A stretch of DNA of 64,000 nucleotides from Massospora cicadina (GCA_022478985.1 JAKSZP010000004.1:467869-531868); one strand, 5' to 3'. Numbered from the stretch's first letter, positions 32,152-43,085 are shown. Notes: generated by a model not told the origin, from the letters alone. Numbers and translations are program-made.

Positions 32152-34065
32152 GTGGGAAATTTTCAAGGCTTGACAACCAAAAAAGCCTGCCACCTGAACT
32201 CCAGAAAAACAGCCGCGATGTCTGTGACAATCAACAAGGCTATCAGACAGCTTCAGCACTTAGAAAACAACACACCTATTGAGGAATACAGCCTCCAATG
32301 GGGCCGCCTGTGGTTCCAGCTATCTACACAGGTAAACTCCCTCTTTAGAAAACACCAGCACTACACCAAAGTATGCTATAAATCAAAATACATCCTATCC
32401 AGCGAAACTCACATGGCCCAACTTTTCCGCCATTTTAAACCAATTTCAACTTCGGCGACTTGCACACAGGTCTGACGAGCAGATGACACACTGGTGTCCA
32501 CACCATCCGGAATATCAACTGAATTACATCAATTTTACACCGACTTGTACATGGCGGATTTCGCATCACCTAGAGAAATTGGAAAATTTTCATCATCCGC
32601 TTATATTGACACTATAGCTGATCAACCAGAACTTGCCGCACCCATCACTAAAGATGAACTATGGGAGGTAATAAGATCAACTCCGTGCAACAAGTGCCCT
32701 GGGCATGATGGCCTACCATATGAATTTTTCAAATTTTTTTGACTATATCGCACCAATATTAATGGCAACTATGAACAAGTGCCTGGAGGACACAACCCTC
32801 CTACCTGGCGGCCAAGACGCATATGTGGTCACACTCTTCAAAAAAGGATACCAGGCATACCTAAACAACTGGCGTCCAATCGCTCTCACCAATACTGACA
32901 CCAAAATATTAACTAAGATCTTAGCTAAGCGTCTGGGTTTCATTGCTCAGAAAGCCCTCTCCCCCATCAGTTTGGCTTCATCCAAATCGCTCAATTTGGG
33001 ATAACATCCACAAAATTTCCAACATCTGCCAAGCGAACCCCACAGGCGCCCTTGCTTTCCTGGACCAAAAGAAAGCATATGACCGAGTGCATTGGGGTTA
33101 CCTGGAACAGTGTCTAAAAGCTTTTCATCCTACCACCCCGTTTTATAAACTGGGCGCTCCTCCTAACGCGCTCAGCCTGGTTTGCAATCAGAGGCCCAGG
33201 TTTCCTAACTGACACCATCACCCCCCAAAGGGGCCTCAAACAAGGTGACCCGCTTAGCCCCCTACTATACAATTTTACCCTTGACCCTCTCCTCCACATT
33301 GCAAACTCAAAGCTCACTGGAATCAGGTTGGAGGGACAACTACCAACCAAAATGCTCGCCTTTGCTGACGACTGGATTGTTGGAGTCTCAGGCAATAGGG
33401 GTGCCAGGGCGATTGAGCGCATTATTCACCAGTATGATTCAGTGAGTAACGAAATGCTGAACAAACAGAAAACAGAGTTAATTGTTATGGGAAAATTCAG
33501 TTCGAACTGGGCCTCACCCTCCCACCACCTTACAAACCAACCAACCACACATCCAACCACTCTACAACGATCCAAGCCAGTAAAACCACTGTGTTTACCT
33601 TTTGTACACCACCCCGCCACCAACCCAGTCCGTCATATGGGCATATGGCTTGAAGCTGGTGGATATGCACTTGACACCATAGAAACTAACATTTTGGACA
33701 ACATCACAAAAAGAATGACATGTATGCGGAGGAGTAAAGCTAGTTTAACTGGAAGAGTTGTGTTAGCCAACTCCCTGATCTTGTCAAAGTTATGGTTTGC
33801 TGCCCACGCGGTTCCCTTCTCCGCCAACTTTACCAACGCAGTCTACAAGCTCCTACAGAACTGGCTATGGTCTGGTTACCGCGCACCTGTCAGGCTGGAG
33901 ACCATGTACAGCCCACGGAAGAAAGGTGGGATGGGGCTGCTCAACTTCATGGAACGAGCAATGCAAATCCTTGGCTCATGGGTAGCTTTCACAACGTCAC
34001 CCAACCCACCATCCCCCACTGGGATAAGGCAGCTTAAACCAAACTCGCAAGGGCACTACACCTGA
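32152..34065 (+). pseudogene. LINE-A2 ORF2 reverse transcriptase
   Basis: Pieces 32152-32742 (linker, CPGHDGLPYEFFKFF), 32705-33004 (TLFKKGYQAYLNNWRPIALT, NTDTKILTKILAKRLG), 32943-33212 (ALAFLDQKKAYDRVHW), about 33180-33300 (RGLKQGDPLSPLLYNFTLDPLL) and 33328-34065, which is open over 245 codons with MLAFADDWIVGVSG (catalytic FADD), NEMLNKQKTELIVMG and RHMGIWLEAGGYA, then SPRKKGGMGLLNF. It is an L1-like RT with intact palm motif but at least three frameshifts. Confidence 0.85.
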
Positions 34066-34910
34066 GGTCCCCCTCCAACCCTGTAACTCTAATGAATTAC
34101 CTTGCAACACATCCAACTGCCACCAGACCGCACAACACCAACCAATATTTCAAACGCATCCTGTAAAACCTAAGACAAGGGGATTGGAGCTTCTCTTATG
34201 CACAGCAATCCGAAGACACTCACCCTTTAAACTGGTTACGTAAAACTCCATGGGGGACAAACGGTGACTAACGCGCCTGCCCTACTATCATCCTTTCCTC
34301 TATCCCGGATTGACTACCTAGACTACCAAGACGTCCCATATGATTTGCGCACCCAAAAGCAGGTGTGGGACCTCGTTACCTGCCCCCTCTTATCCCCACA
34401 AGTGTGCTCCACAGTGTTGCTACATGCGCCATATGTTTAGAACAGCTGACCGCACTTTCTCAATATTCAATACATGCGCCATCTGCGGCAGACCCAACAC
34501 ACTAGCACACCGCCTGGAAGAGTGCCGCCGTCCGTGCATATCTGGGCCAACATGATGCACTTGTTTTTAATAATCACCAACAGCTGAAATCCGACTATCC
34601 TTTGATATCCTGGCACTCAACATGGCCATGCCTATCCCCCAGATGCTAAGGGCTCTAATTGTGAGTATTGCAATATGGTCCATCCACACAATTACCCTTG
34701 ACGCTTTCAACAGGATCCTCCACAATTTCAACCAAGCCATTGTCAGGTTCCACAGCCATTTGGCCGACCACTTCTAAGCCTGGCTGTTTGGATCACTCCA
34801 ACACAAATGGAAGAAACGGATGGCAACTGGATTCAAATCTGGTTCCTTCATTATGCCATTGAAAATCTCACAGTCTTCATAGGTGGTACACCTTACTAGC
34901 CCTGAGCTGC
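34066..34910 (+). pseudogene. LINE-A2 ORF2 C-terminal zinc-binding part
   Basis: Short segments reproduce the C-terminus: 34340-34555 contains CYMRHMFRTADRTFSIFN, then CAICGRPNTLAHRLEEC (C-x2-C...H...C), and about 34665-34860 a decayed W-(T/S)-IHTI-LDAF stretch. The order matches LINE-A1 and A3. Several stops are present. Confidence 0.72.
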
Positions 34911-35106
34911 CATGCCACTTAAGGTCTAGTCATCCACCACCCCTGGCTCCTAGCCACACCCAAGTGTGGCAAGTCGTATCTTTTGAGTTCCATTGTTTTG
35001 CGCTCACTTCCCTCTTCTGATTTCTGTTTTCCTCTTCCCTACATATCGGATGCATCTTTCCCCTGGTTGGCCATCCTCAAATATGTAAAAATAGATTTAG
35101 CACATA

Positions 35107-35173
35107 TACTCTTGATCTTATGGATGATATCTTTAATATCAGGAATTTAACTAATGTCAGGTAAATCTGGACA
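35107..35173 (-). repeat. C2 5' LTR, proximal part (outer end)
   Basis: Continues the LTR after LINE-A2; matches 13155-13217. On the minus strand it starts TGTCCAGATTTACC. The 5 bp outside (cctcc) do not match the other end of C2. Confidence 0.7.
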
Positions 35174-35697
35174 CCTCCTGTGCCATGTGACAAAAAACAA
35201 GACAAGCTATGTTTAACCTTTTAGCTGTCAGTTGCTAGCCATTGCGGCCTCTTTTACTTAATGGAAGGATGCTATATCTCCTTTTCTAAATAATAGGTTT
35301 TTAAGGTAGGTTTATAGGTTCAACTTCTTGTCCTGAGAAATCATGTAATCTGAGACTATTTATTTATTCAGTTATTTTAATGCATGTATCTCTCTGCTAA
35401 AATTAAAAAGGGAATCATTGATCTTAATCTTTTTATAGGTGCTTTTTATTATCATCAATAGTGAGTATGGAGCGACATCTAGCAAGTTGATACATTTTTA
35501 AGAAAGACTTTATCATGCTCTAGGTTTTTAAATTAAATTAGAGAGCTTAATTTTTGGCAAGTGATAGAGTAAAAAGTTTAGAAGAGTTTATCACACCTCT
35601 AATCTCTAATATGCCGTTTTAAGTCTTCCATCATCTACTGGTATTCAGCACTTTAAGGATGATTGTCTATATTAATTTTAGTTACTTTATGAGTAAG
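35174..35697. other. unassigned AT-rich sequence beside C2 and LINE-B1
   Basis: No open frame above background. Minus-strand translation hints at gypsy-like fragments, but not well enough to name a domain. It is probably older host-side sequence into which C2 and LINE-B1 inserted; the same sequence continues at 41858. Confidence 0.35.
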
Positions 35698-35778
35698 TTT
35701 TAGTACATCTTTTTTTAGTACTAGATGGTCCCAACCTGAGGGGGATTAATCGATGTTTATTAAATTACTCCTGAGCTC

Positions 35779-36720
35779 CTAAGAGCCTGAGGCGAGGGAA
35801 GGGGAGGGGGTGTGCGCGCCAGAGCCGTGCTGCAGTGACAACTGAACGGGGAGGGTTGGCGACATAGTGCAGACCTTCAGGGCCATCTCAAAGTGTACCT
35901 GAAAGTGGGTGATCATGTATGGAAGGGTCCACACCTGCTGGTCAAAGGCAGCATGAAAGAAGGAGTTATGGATGGTCCAGATGGCTGTGGCATAGGCGAG
36001 GACACGGAGGGGTTGGTGGCAACCAGGCAACGTCTGCTCAAACATGAGGTCTTGCACAGGATTTCATACCAGGGCTGAGCATGGAGGAGCGCGCGCGGCC
36101 TTTGGCCAAAATGTGGCGACACCTGGACAGGTGAAAAAATGGTGGAGGTGGGAGTCAATAGGCTCCACACAGCGGGGGCAGCTTCAGTGCTGGAAGGTAG
36201 GGCCAGTCCGGTCCCCTGTCCTGTATGAACAGTGGAGCACCCTCCATAAGGTGTCAGACACCTTTGCTGACAGGATGGGGTGATAGACGTCCTTCCGCAA
36301 TTCCTTAAGGTCGAATCTAACAGAGGGAGGGAGGAGCTCAAGGAGGCTTGGGCGGATGGGAGGACAATCTTGGGGGTTGAGGCGAGTTGTGACAACTTGT
36401 CCATTGTGCACAATTGCATGGCGACGGGGGCTGAGGCCAGAGCCTTCCCTTCTGTACGGGAAGGCATGATGGATCCGCGCGCCTACTCGTTTCAGGGCAA
36501 GGAGAGCCTGGTTCCAGTAGGGGGATGAGGATCGTTTCAGGCGATGGCCTGGGTGGTTTGTGAGCCACTCCCCTAATGAGGTCAGAGATGCTCTAGGAAG
36601 ACCCAGAGCTGCTGAAACTGACTGGCGGAGGGCGGGCGCCCATTGGGGCATGGGGGTCGCGTCCCAGCAGACAATCGGCCATAGGAACTTCAGGAAGATT
36701 ATGGTGGCGTGGGATCGCAT
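35779..36720 (-). pseudogene. LINE-B1 ORF2 C-terminal zinc-binding part
   Basis: 36720-36184 reads LTSLGEWLTNHPGHRLKRSS, FDLKELRKDVYHPILSAKV and LWRVLHCSYRTGDRTGPTFQ, then in another frame HCPRC...HHFFTCPG (C-x2-C...H...C). 36057-35779 ends with AYATAIWTIHNSFFHAAF and MITHFQVHFEMALKV. This is the zf-RVT-type tail also seen in LINE-A. Two frame changes split it. Confidence 0.78.
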
Positions 36721-36742
36721 GTCCAGAAGCCCTAGGCCCCCT

Positions 36743-37927
36743 TCATTGCAGGGTCAGGCAATGGTTGAGAGGGCCATTGGTGGATGGTTTGAGCCTCAGA
36801 TCCAAATGTGGAAGAGTACTTTGAGCCGCGTATAAAAGGCACCTGTGAATGTGCAGACGTGCGCTAGGAACCAGACTTTGGAGAGGAGGAACACATTGGC
36901 CATCAGAGATTGACTCTGATAGAGGTGTTATGCCACCAGTTTCACCTAGCAATCCTTGAGTTAACTGCTGCGAGGAGCAAGTCATATTGTCTTTTAGCGC
37001 AACTCCTTGTTGGTTGGTGAGAACGCCCAGGTGACGGAAGGTACTGGGCACAGGTTCAATACCAAACGGTGGTGGGAATGTGGGGGAGCTGACCTGTACG
37101 ACTGTTGTCTTGGAGGTGTTGACCATGGCGTTGGACGCCTTGGTGTACCTCTCAATGGTCACAGCAGCGAGGGCAACATCCTCAGGGCAGCTAAATGCAA
37201 TGGAGGTGTCATTTCCAAATGCCATGGTGCGGGTGGGGGCTTTACCTGGGACCAGAATCCCTGTTAGCTTGTCATGTAAGGAGGCCAAGAGGGGGTCGAG
37301 GGTGATGTTAAAAGGATAGGGCTCAGGGGGTCCCCTTGCCGGAGACCTTGTCCAACTGGTACTGCCACTGTAAAACCCATTGGCGCCAGGACTCTGGTGT
37401 AAGCTGGTCATAGAACGTTGATATCCAGCGCCTAGCTGCGGGGAGATGGAAGCGGGCCAGGGAAGCATCAAGTACTTCCAGGCCACCCGATCATATGCTT
37501 TCTCCATATCCAGGAGAGCCACAAAGCCATTAACCTTACGAGAGTTAGCAGTCAAAGTCACGTGAAGGTCATTATAGTTGTCCCATAACGACCTCCCCGG
37601 AATAAAACCATGCTGGGATGGGGAGAGGCGAGGTGACACCCATTTGGTGATGCGGTTAGCCGGAAGCTTCGTGAAGAGCTTGTGGTCCGTGTTGATCAAC
37701 GCTATGGGGCGCCATTTCACCAGGTTCTCACGGTCTGACTTCTTGTGAATGAGGGTCGTGATTGAGCCTCTGGAGTCGGGGAGGACCTCGCCATTCACCA
37801 AGAGTGCAGCGAAGAGGTCGCGGAGGGTTCTGGCTATCACCGCAGGTTCCAGAAGGTACACCTCAAAGGGTATTTCATCTGAGCCTGGGGCTTTAAGCCG
37901 TGGGGATTTCAGAAGAGTTTTCATCAC
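36743..37927 (-). pseudogene. LINE-B1 ORF2 reverse transcriptase
   Basis: Open over 394 codons. RLKAPGSDEIPFEVYLLEP, then ITTLIHKKSDRENLVKWRPI, ALINTDHKLFTKLPANRI, SQHGFIPGRSLWDNYN, FVALLDMEKAYDRVAWKYL, and after a locally shifted stretch FNITLDPLLASL. The catalytic motif is AFGNDTSIAF where FADD is expected: the first Asp is Asn. Then AMVNTSKTTVVQ and FRHLGVLTNQQG. The locally shifted part between about 37460 and 37330 indicates compensating indels. It is an L1/Tad-like LINE RT, catalytically dead. Confidence 0.85.
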
Positions 37928-38434
37928 CTTCTGGATGGAAATATACGCAGTAGAGCCTCATCAGCCCGTGGGTCAATGGGAGCCTCTGGAGCCCGCCACA
38001 GGAAGACTTGGATGTCCGAAGGGTCCACCTGGGTGGCATGGAAGAGGCTGGAGTAGAAGCGGTGTAGGTCCTGCGTGATTTCCTCCTTATCCGAAGTGGT
38101 TGTAGTGCCAATCTTCAGTGCAGTAATATCCTGCGCTGTTGACTGGGCTTTCTGTTTCTGAGAGAAGAAGCGTGTGGGGCGTTCCCATTGAGCATAGTAA
38201 CGAAAAGTTGTAAAGTTTGCTGCCCATTCTTCCTGCAGTGTGAGCTCCAAGCGGAGTGCTTCCTGCGCCGCTTCCCAGTCTTCCAACCAACTGGGAGAGG
38301 GCGAAGGATGGCAGTTTCGCTCCAGATGTCTGATTCTGGCTTCCGCCCATTTGACTCTGGCGCGAGCTGCGGTCATCTGGGCTTTGACACCGTTGTATGC
38401 AACGCGGGTGATGCCCTCCTTGGTCACTGCCCAT
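37924..38434 (-). pseudogene. LINE-B1 ORF2 linker between endonuclease and RT
   Basis: Open for 167 codons (38427-37924): VKAQMTAARARVKWAEARIR, WEAAQEALRLELTLQEEW and TTTSDKEEITQDLHRFYSSL, the helical linker typical before the RT of L1-like ORF2 (the last block matches the Y--LY motif in LINE-A). It overlaps the RT segment by a few bases in another frame. Confidence 0.7.
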
Positions 38435-39280
38435 CTAGCCTTGTGGTCAAGCAGGTGGGGTGAGGGGAGGTGAGAGTCTCCCGGATGATCATATACAGCT
38501 TATCCTTAGTGAAGGGGTTGATGAGAAGAGCTGGGGCAACCCTAGGCCAGAACCTACGCGACAGTCTAAGATTGGTGGTGAGGACAACGGTGAGTGACCT
38601 GTGATCACTCAGATGGTTGTCACGAGAGATGGGAGAGGAGATGCGGCCAATTAGCAGGGGGCCAATCAGTGCCATATCTATGCGTGACGCTGACTGGAAA
38701 GCTCCTCCATCATACTGGATCCTAGTCATGCAACCTAGGCTAGACGCGGAGGGTGGAAGCGCATCCATAAAGCCACTCAGGCGAAGGAAATCCTGGAGGT
38801 GACTTAATCCAGGGCGTTCCTTTGCTGCAGGGGGTAAGAGTCACGGACGCGACTTATGGTTGTGTTGAAATCTCCCAAGAGGACTGTATTCCGTGGGAGA
38901 TTGAGTTGGACTAGCTCTTCCAAGAGCCGTTTTTGCTCCTGACCTGCATTAGGCAAGTAGAAGCTTGCAGCGAAGAAAGAGAAGTCAGGAGTGGTGAGTT
39001 TGGCCAGTATGAGGCGGCCACCTAGATATTGTGAAAAAGAATGAGTTTTAACCCGGGGATTCAAAACAATAAGGGCGACATGGTTTGTCCAAAAGGAGTT
39101 GCCTCCAAACTGTTCATTACATGCAGATTGTTCGTGGGGGAATATATGGGGCTCCTGGACAGCAGCGATGTCAATTTGTGCTGACCTGAAGTTGCAGAGG
39201 AGGCGGGCTCTCCGCTTAAAGTCCCGCAACCCATTCGCGTTGATGGATTGCAGGGCCAGGGTGCTGCCGTGGGGACTCAT
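38424..39280 (-). pseudogene. LINE-B1 ORF2 endonuclease
   Basis: Starts with ATG at 39280, conserved with LINE-B2 (60712). 39280-38804: LALQSINANGLRDFKRRARL (Asn of the APE fold), DIAAVQEPHIF (catalytic Glu), FWTNHVALIVLN and TVLLGDFNTTISRV. A one-base shift near 38830 moves the rest to 38768-38424: RIDMALIGPLLIG, NHLSDHRSLTVVL (SDH triad residue). All main catalytic blocks are kept; only the shift and downstream breaks are evident. Confidence 0.85.
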
Positions 39281-39367
39281 AGCTGTTCCCCTCCATGTCC
39301 TGGGGGGTTGCCAGCGCTTAAACCTGCTGCTGTGAGGCGGCTAGTTTTGAGTCCTTTAGCTTGACTA

Positions 39368-41742
39368 TTAGCTGCAATCCGTGAGGAGCGTCGAGGGTTC
39401 TGAGGGGAAGGAGAGGGTGGGGGGGCGGAGGACCCAGTAAGCCAGCCTGGGATGCTGCCCCCGCTCCGTTACAGGGGAAGGACCTGAGGGGTACTCAACG
39501 GTGACCTCCGCGGTGTCCCCATTTGATGAGTCTGAGTCCATATTCACTTCCTCCAGCACTGCAAAAGAGCCGCGCGAAATGGACTGTGGGGTTGGGGTAG
39601 GACTCTTTGAGGTGGCACTTCTACTGCAGGCCGCGGGTTGCCAGTCCATGCTGGTGGGCATAGTTCTATTGGGAGCTGAGGGTTGATGCGATAAATCGCT
39701 GTTGGAGGTTGGTGGGGGTGCCGCGGAGCCCTGAGTGGGGGTGGCTGACGAGGGGCGCCCTGTGAGAGATGCCTTGCGCTTGGTGAGAGAGGGAGTTGAC
39801 TCTGGGAGATTGGAGAGGGTGCCCACTGGAAGGGGGGCATGAGCGCGAAGGTATCCCGTACCAATAGTGGGGTTAGCTGTTTCAACTGCTAGGCGTAAGG
39901 CCTCAGGGGACAGGTCTTGAAGTTGAACACATTGTGTGGGTTGTGGATTTTCGTCTGCGGCCACGTGGGATCGTTTTTGGCCTGGTTTAGGCACGTGGGT
40001 GATGGCTAAGAGGGCTTGTTTTTGAGCTGTACAGCCACTATACGGTGTCCAAGGGCGTTACACCATGAACACCGGGGGCACGCCTGATCAGGGTCAACAA
40101 AAAAGATCTTAGGGCATGCTTCAACTACCGCCACACGAGAAATAACCTCAATGTTGCGGGATACAGTGGGGGAGGGGATGAACAACGTCCTAGCAGTGCG
40201 AGCTCTTTGAGTGGGAGCATAGTAAGAGGGGACGCTAAAGTCCACTGAAAGAACAGACCCAAACTCCATTAAACCACGATCGAGCGCCAGTTTAAGAGAC
40301 TCAGGATCAACAGTCGTTGGTAGGTTGGAAAAAGTAACCCATGAAATTTTCTCTAGGTGAGAGCATGTGCGGGTTATGTGAAGAGATCCACGTTGAATAA
40401 TGACCTGGAGGGTGGCAGCATGGTCAGCAAGGGCAGCTTCAGTGAAGCCCACATCAATGTAGTGGCCCTCCACTGATTCAGGGATGGTGGTGTTAATTGG
40501 GAATGTCTCTGCGATTGCTGCAAAGTATGAGAAGTAATCCTCCATATAGAATTCAACGGGGTTATGCCCATAATAAAGGCAAATCGTGTGGGGGAGGGTT
40601 GAGCGAGGTAGAGCTTTTTGCACTCTAGTTTCGGCCCATTTCTTCTTAACATCAGGAATAAACGCCACTTCACGGGGATCAGCTTTGGGTAGCGTTGGTG
40701 CCAGAGGTTTTTGCCACGCCCCAGTGGCTCCTTTGGTACATTTGTGTTTGCTTTGGGCTGCAATTGTGGGTTGAATGCGAGCTGGTGGTTTGGACAAGTT
40801 TGCGGAGTTCCCCTGTTGCTGGAATGCTCTGCAGTTGCTGGCGTCATATTAAATTGAGGGGCGGATTTTTGGGCCTCACTAGATTGGGGAGGCCCATCCA
40901 GATTGGAATTAACTCCAGCCAATTGGGAGGAGGGCGATGTTTCATAACCATCCCAATCTATTTGGGTAAATTCAGGACGAGTATTTGCTGTGATTTCGTG
41001 GGCAAAACTCACTGGCTGATTGGTGAATTGGTTGTTTTCGGCATATGGAGATAAAGTGCCGATTTGAGAAGTGCTGATTACGGGGTTTAAATGGGATGGG
41101 TGAGATTGGAACTGGTGTGAAGTTCCAAAATCCGAACTATTTGAATCCTCATTGGGAAGAGTAGATTGTCCCAATTTGGTGCTTAGTGAACCAGAATGTG
41201 CGGCTAATCCAACCTTACATCCGAGGGTTTGGGGACCATGTAGCTGGGTATCGCCCCTCATGGGGGAGCCAGAAACACGGCGTCAGCAATAATAGATGGG
41301 GCTGAATTAGCTGACACAAATTGTGGAGGTGAATGCCTGGATGGGCTGAGTTGCATTCAACTGAGCAGACGCCATTAAAACAGCATGGGTGATAACATCG
41401 ATGAATCCCCCCCTTGGGTTGGGACCATCTAGTACTAAAAAAAAAACAGCATGGGTGATGGCCTCCTTGGTTAAAGGGGGCCCAGCGGGTTGGAGGGGGC
41501 CCAGTGGGTTGGTGGGAGGTAGCGCACGCAGAGCTGTTGGGCGTGCAGGTTGCAGAAGTGCGATCAGGTGAACTGGCGCTAGTTGAAGTAGCTCCAGGTT
41601 GGGAGGTGGTGCCTGCTTTCACAGCCTCTGCTTGAGAGCAGGTGATTCTGGTTGACCCTAAGGTGGGTAACCGGGGGTTGCTTCATTTGTGGGTTGTGAT
41701 GGCTCGTTTGGCTGAGCCCACGGGTTCTTTTGCGGGGTTTCC
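39368..41742 (-). pseudogene. LINE-B1 ORF1 region
   Basis: A possible start MAGNPAKEPVGSAKRAI lies at 41742, soon stopped by TGA. The following frame (41683-41460) is Thr/Ser/Pro-rich, then hits the 49-bp tail insertion. 41261-40374 is Ser/Asn/Gln/Pro-rich low complexity. 40797-40006 is the conserved part: EFYMEDYFSYFAAIAETFPI, GHYIDVGFTEAALADHAATL, SWVTFSNLPTTVDPESLKLA (RRM-like) and a CCHC-like CPRCSWCNALGHRIV with the last Cys missing. 39994-39368 is a Ser/Pro/Thr-rich tail. ORF1 proteins bind element RNA. Three or more frame changes. Confidence 0.75.
41394..41442 (+). mobile_element. LINE-B tail micro-insertion (49 bp) in LINE-B1 ORF1
   Basis: Plus-strand 49 bp beginning aacatcgatgaatccc and ending accatctagtactaaaaaa, matching the 3' end of LINE-B1 itself (reverse complement of 35712-35760) with small differences in the C-run. 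Flanked by perfect 17-bp repeats aaaacagcatgggtgat (41377-41393 and 41443-41459). Removing it rejoins an ORF1 frame reading EAITHAVLMASAQLN. Confidence 0.88.
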
Positions 41743-41857
41743 AGCCATATTTTTAATATTTTTCGTAAATCTCTTTAGTGGAGCTAAATTTCAAGGCTGT
41801 ATTGATTTTCGAAAAGTGATGCTTAGCAGAAAGAGAACTTAATTTTTAGTACATCTT

Positions 41858-43085
41858 AGCCTCATAAGAATGATAAATCTAGTTGTATTCTACTCAACTA
41901 TATGGTCTGCTCCTTATGTCGTTCTCCAAATTTTTAAGTTTTCCTACAATTGTTTAAGTAGGCACTTGGGTTTCTCAGGACATCAGATCCTTCAAAAAAC
42001 AGGCTGCTCAGGTGGTAAGGTTTTGTTTCATTAAGCTTTTGGTTCGTTGTACTTTAAATTAGCCAATTTGGTTTAAAGCATCTCTAATTAAGTTTAAGGT
42101 GGTATACTTGTTTTCCCCCTTACATTAATTAGTCGAAGCTTGATCAGCTATTTCATCATGGGCTGCGGCGTCTTGCTGTTGAAGCTCTTGGAAATAAGTT
42201 TCAAATAGTTTCTGGCTTATATTGTTAGACTCTTCAAAGATATTCTTTGAGAAGTTACACAGCTTTCTTAACATACTTGATAACTCTAGAACTAATAGCC
42301 ACCATTTGGTTATGGTGTTGGATGTAATAAGAGTAATTTTCAAAATTTGTATGTGTATGTACCAAATATTTTTGTAACTATATGTTGTATAATTGCTCAT
42401 AGGCCAATCTTAACGAACCCTGAGTATTGATGTGATTAAAGAGCTTCTTGTTATGGACTTTTATTAAGCACATAGTATGTTTTAGTACAGGGTATAAAAT
42501 TCCATGACATCTCAGAATAGGTTTGCACCTGGGCTGTCCATTTTTGGTAGAGCACTAGACTTGTATAGATTCATAATAGTCCTGTCTATGGCGGATGCTC
42601 TTTTGTGGCTTGAGTTTTCACCTGGTTCTTAATTCCTTAAGTTAGATCTTTGACTACCTCATTTTAATCCAGGTTAGTCGTCATGATTCTGAGATCTCCA
42701 TATGATGTTCTTATAATCCTTTATATGATACCTAGGGCGGACTTCCCATTCAGTAATTATCTTCGCTATTTCCATTGTGTCCCCAGTGGGTTACACTATC
42801 AGTTTAAAATCTTCCATGGTATTATCAATTAGTTGCAAAAGCCATTAAGTGAGAACTGTGTCTTCTATATTGAGTCCAGCTTGTAGGCTTCTGAATTTAT
42901 TCTTGATAATGCTAAACCCAGGTAATCCTTTCAGTCAAATTAGCTTCAAGTATAAGACATTCCCAATTACCTTATTTATCTCTAATTAAAAAGGCCAAGT
43001 TTCACTTAGGTCCCATCATATAAAGTATCCATCCTATGGTAAGAAGGTGAAGGGAGTTATTGAAGTAAAAGTTACTGAATAGACT
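41858..43085. other. unassigned decayed sequence
   Basis: No clear gene. The minus strand has an open piece at 42400-42125 (FSKNIFEESNNISQKLFETY, then FQELQQQ and AAHDEIADQ) that could be a helical Gag-like fragment, but no family motif supports it. It continues the pre-insertion sequence interrupted by LINE-B1 on the left and LINE-A3 on the right. Confidence 0.35.

Larger units (their letters stand above)
29678..35091 (+). mobile_element. LINE-A2, full length, defective
   Basis: Flanked by a perfect 15-bp duplication tagatttagcacata (29663-29677 and 35092-35106). It starts aaaagcttttctttcccat, like the other LINE-A copies, and ends after ttcccctggttggccatcc and a short A-rich tail. ORF1 and ORF2 are recognisable in order but divided by many stops and frameshifts. 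It lies in the C2 5' LTR. Confidence 0.9.
5388..35173 (-). mobile_element. chromovirus C2 (Ty3/gypsy), nested with four insertions
   Basis: Read on the minus strand, the pieces 35173-35107, 29677-25847, 20597-20093, 13543-13155 and 5930-5388 join into one gypsy element of about 5.3 kb: 5' LTR, Gag, protease, RT, RNase H, integrase, chromodomain, 3' LTR. Where the intervening elements are skipped, the integrase reading continues across two of the breaks. The LTR ends are TGTCC...GGACA (one end eroded to GGTTA), and a C-terminal chromodomain marks the chromovirus branch. The outer 5-bp flanks (5383-5387 and 35174-35178) do not match, so either the duplication has eroded or the two ends come from different copies. 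Confidence 0.8.
35712..41843 (-). mobile_element. LINE-B1, full length, defective
   Basis: About 6.1 kb on the minus strand, flanked by a 14-bp duplication ttttagtacatctt (35698-35711 and 41844-41857; the T-run of the tail overlaps the left copy). Its 3' end reads ggttgggaccatctagtact followed by A-run. ORF1 (with a long low-complexity N-terminal part) and ORF2 (endonuclease, RT, zinc-binding C-terminus) follow in order. GC content is higher than its surroundings, suggesting a younger insertion than B2. A 49-bp copy of its own family tail has inserted in its ORF1. Confidence 0.9.

Noticed and set aside
40586..41054. Plus-strand open frames over LINE-B1 ORF1
   Set aside because: They are antisense shadows of the minus-strand ORF1 and show no motif.
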